This document shows, in pieces, positions 4,896-5,587 of a stretch of DNA of 5,587 bases (position 1 is the stretch's first letter; each line of letters starts with the position of its first letter). The notes beneath the pieces were generated by a model. The model was not told the origin of the DNA and did no database searches. It saw only the letters and a program-made list of their open reading frames with translations. This stretch comes from UBA11855 sp035297385 (GTDB lineage: Archaea > Thermoproteota > Bathyarchaeia > Bathyarchaeales > Bathycorpusculaceae). The stretch is from NCBI GenBank assembly GCA_035297385.1, contig DATGZD010000084.1, positions 1 to 5,587 of the forward strand. Direction: 5' to 3'. The translations under genes and the position numbers were made by a program.

Positions 4896-5587
4896 TTATT
4901 TTCTTTTTCTAAAGAACTTTAAATCTTCTGAGGAGCAAACAAATTCAAAGCCTTGTTCTATTAATGATTGGATTTCGTGCGGTGCTTTTGCAACTTTTGA
5001 TATGTACTCTGTTTCTTCGTCAAAGAGTGCTTTTTCTAATTGAACATACAACAAAGTGTTTTTGATGTTCTTGTGACCTAATACTTGCATGACGTGTAGG
5101 ATATCTTTGGTTTTGTGGTATTCCATTGTTCCTTTCCAATGTCTTAGAGTATGGAAGGTTACTCTTTGTAGTCGTGGATTTCCAAGTTTATGACCCATTC
5201 TGTTTCTTTGTCTTTCGTAGCTTCTTCTCAGATTGTTTAAGGTGAGATAACGTTTGAATATCTGTTGATCTTTCTTGGGGAATTGACTAAGTATATCAAA
5301 GAGTTTGTTTGATATTCTAAAGATTCTTGGATTGCTTCCTTTTTCAGCTGTTATGTTTATTGTTCTGCTCTCAAAGTCAATCTGTATCCATTGAAGACTA
5401 TAGATTTCGCCAGCTCTTGCGCCAGTGTCTTTGCCAATCTGTAGGAATAAAGCGATTTCGTTGTTGCATCCTGCGATTACATCGTCAATTTCTCTTTCTT
5501 TTGGAATGAATGGTAATTGTCTTACGGCTATGTATCTTGGTCGTTGCCAGTTTGACCCTTGCCATTTTAGAAATAGGTCGTATGCAA
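4896..5587 (-). CDS. Tyrosine recombinase/integrase, catalytic domain (5' partial, continues past the right edge)
   Basis: On the minus strand the frame is open from the window edge to TAA 4896-4898, giving 229 residues without a stop. The start is outside the window, and the Met at 5196-5198 is internal. All catalytic positions are visible, numbered from the edge: R57 in DTGARAGEI, K82 in AEKGSNPR, H145 and R148 in FHTLRH, H171 in LGHK, and the nucleophile Y180 in KNTLLY. The C-terminal tail GFEFVC...RKRK is shared with the remnant on the other side of the tRNA. These enzymes exchange DNA strands at att sites through a 3'-phosphotyrosine intermediate. The N-terminal core-binding domain should lie to the right. 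The gene ends 35 nt from tRNA-Phe, the classic position for an integrase next to its own attachment site, so it probably belongs to an integrated plasmid, virus or island. Confidence 0.9.
   Translation of the reverse strand, partial: AYDLFLKWQGSNWQRPRYIAVRQLPFIPKEREIDDVIAGCNNEIALFLQIGKDTGARAGEIYSLQWIQIDFESRTINITAEKGSNPRIFRISNKLFDILSQFPKKDQQIFKRYLTLNNLRRSYERQRNRMGHKLGNPRLQRVTFHTLRHWKGTMEYHKTKDILHVMQVLGHKNIKNTLLYVQLEKALFDEETEYISKVAKAPHEIQSLIEQGFEFVCSSEDLKFFRKRK
5104..5147 (-). repeat. Right arm of the inverted repeat formed by the two integrase sequences
   Basis: The reverse complement of 4461-4504 at 39 of 44 bases. It covers the HxxR region of the intact integrase, the best conserved part of the two genes. 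Confidence 0.7.

Noticed and set aside
4896..4910. T-rich stretch after tRNA-Phe as a dedicated terminator
   Set aside because: The Ts are Lys and Arg codons of the integrase tail on the other strand; it may help end transcription but cannot be called a separate terminator.
4753..5043. Open frame across the tRNA and the integrase 3' end on the plus strand
   Set aside because: It runs through tRNA-Phe and antisense to the integrase, has no protein-family resemblance and no ribosome site.
5327..5509. Plus-strand open frame opposite the intact integrase
   Set aside because: It lies wholly antisense to the integrase catalytic domain and shows no motif.

Overview
The window is most likely archaeal, and the style of the surface proteins and integrase tails suggests a Bathyarchaeia-like lineage. 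That placement rests on protein style only, not on a marker gene. The archaeal signs are BRE/TATA-like boxes instead of -35/-10 pairs, a tRNA-Phe without an encoded CCA, large sequon-rich secreted proteins held by one C-terminal helix and a Lys/Arg stop, an AbrB-PIN pair of a type common in archaea, and a tyrosine recombinase ending in a GFE(F/Y)VC...RKRK tail. The DNA is moderately AT-rich.

Left part (1-1158). The window opens in the last 53 codons of a membrane-anchored surface protein. A two-gene AbrB/PIN toxin-antitoxin-type operon follows (300-993), then an intergenic stretch with two 16-bp palindromes and a TATA-like box.

Middle (1159-4247). Two tandem secreted, membrane-anchored proteins are related in their Ig-like domains. 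The first (633 aa) carries seven propeller-type repeats, two Ig-like domains and a C-terminal transmembrane helix. The second has a signal peptide, three Ig-like domains and a transmembrane helix. Each is preceded by a nearly identical block holding two GTCAA-N6-TTGAC palindromes exactly 25 bp apart plus a CTTTAATC box; the two blocks lie exactly 2000 bp apart. A degenerate copy sits at the end of the first surface gene, so the toxin-antitoxin pair and the 633-aa gene are each bounded by copies of the block.

Right part (4248-5587). Just after its transmembrane helix the second surface gene runs in frame into the C-terminal part of a tyrosine recombinase. That remnant keeps HxxR, H and Y but lacks the first Arg box and has Gln at the aligned Lys position. 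A complete tRNA-Phe(GAA) follows, and then, on the minus strand, the catalytic domain of a second, apparently intact tyrosine recombinase that leaves the window on the right. The two recombinase ends face each other across the tRNA. In each case exactly 35 nt separate the stop codon from TGCCGAGG, the sequence of the tRNA acceptor end. This looks like an integration hotspot: an integrated element probably extends to the right, and the left side carries debris of an earlier event that was captured by a surface-protein gene.

How the parts fit: the window reads as an accessory region in which a family of surface proteins, possibly co-regulated, expands by repeat-bounded duplication beside a tRNA used by integrating elements. 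The most unusual items are the paired palindromes, the surface-protein/recombinase chimera, and the mirror-symmetric integrase/tRNA arrangement.
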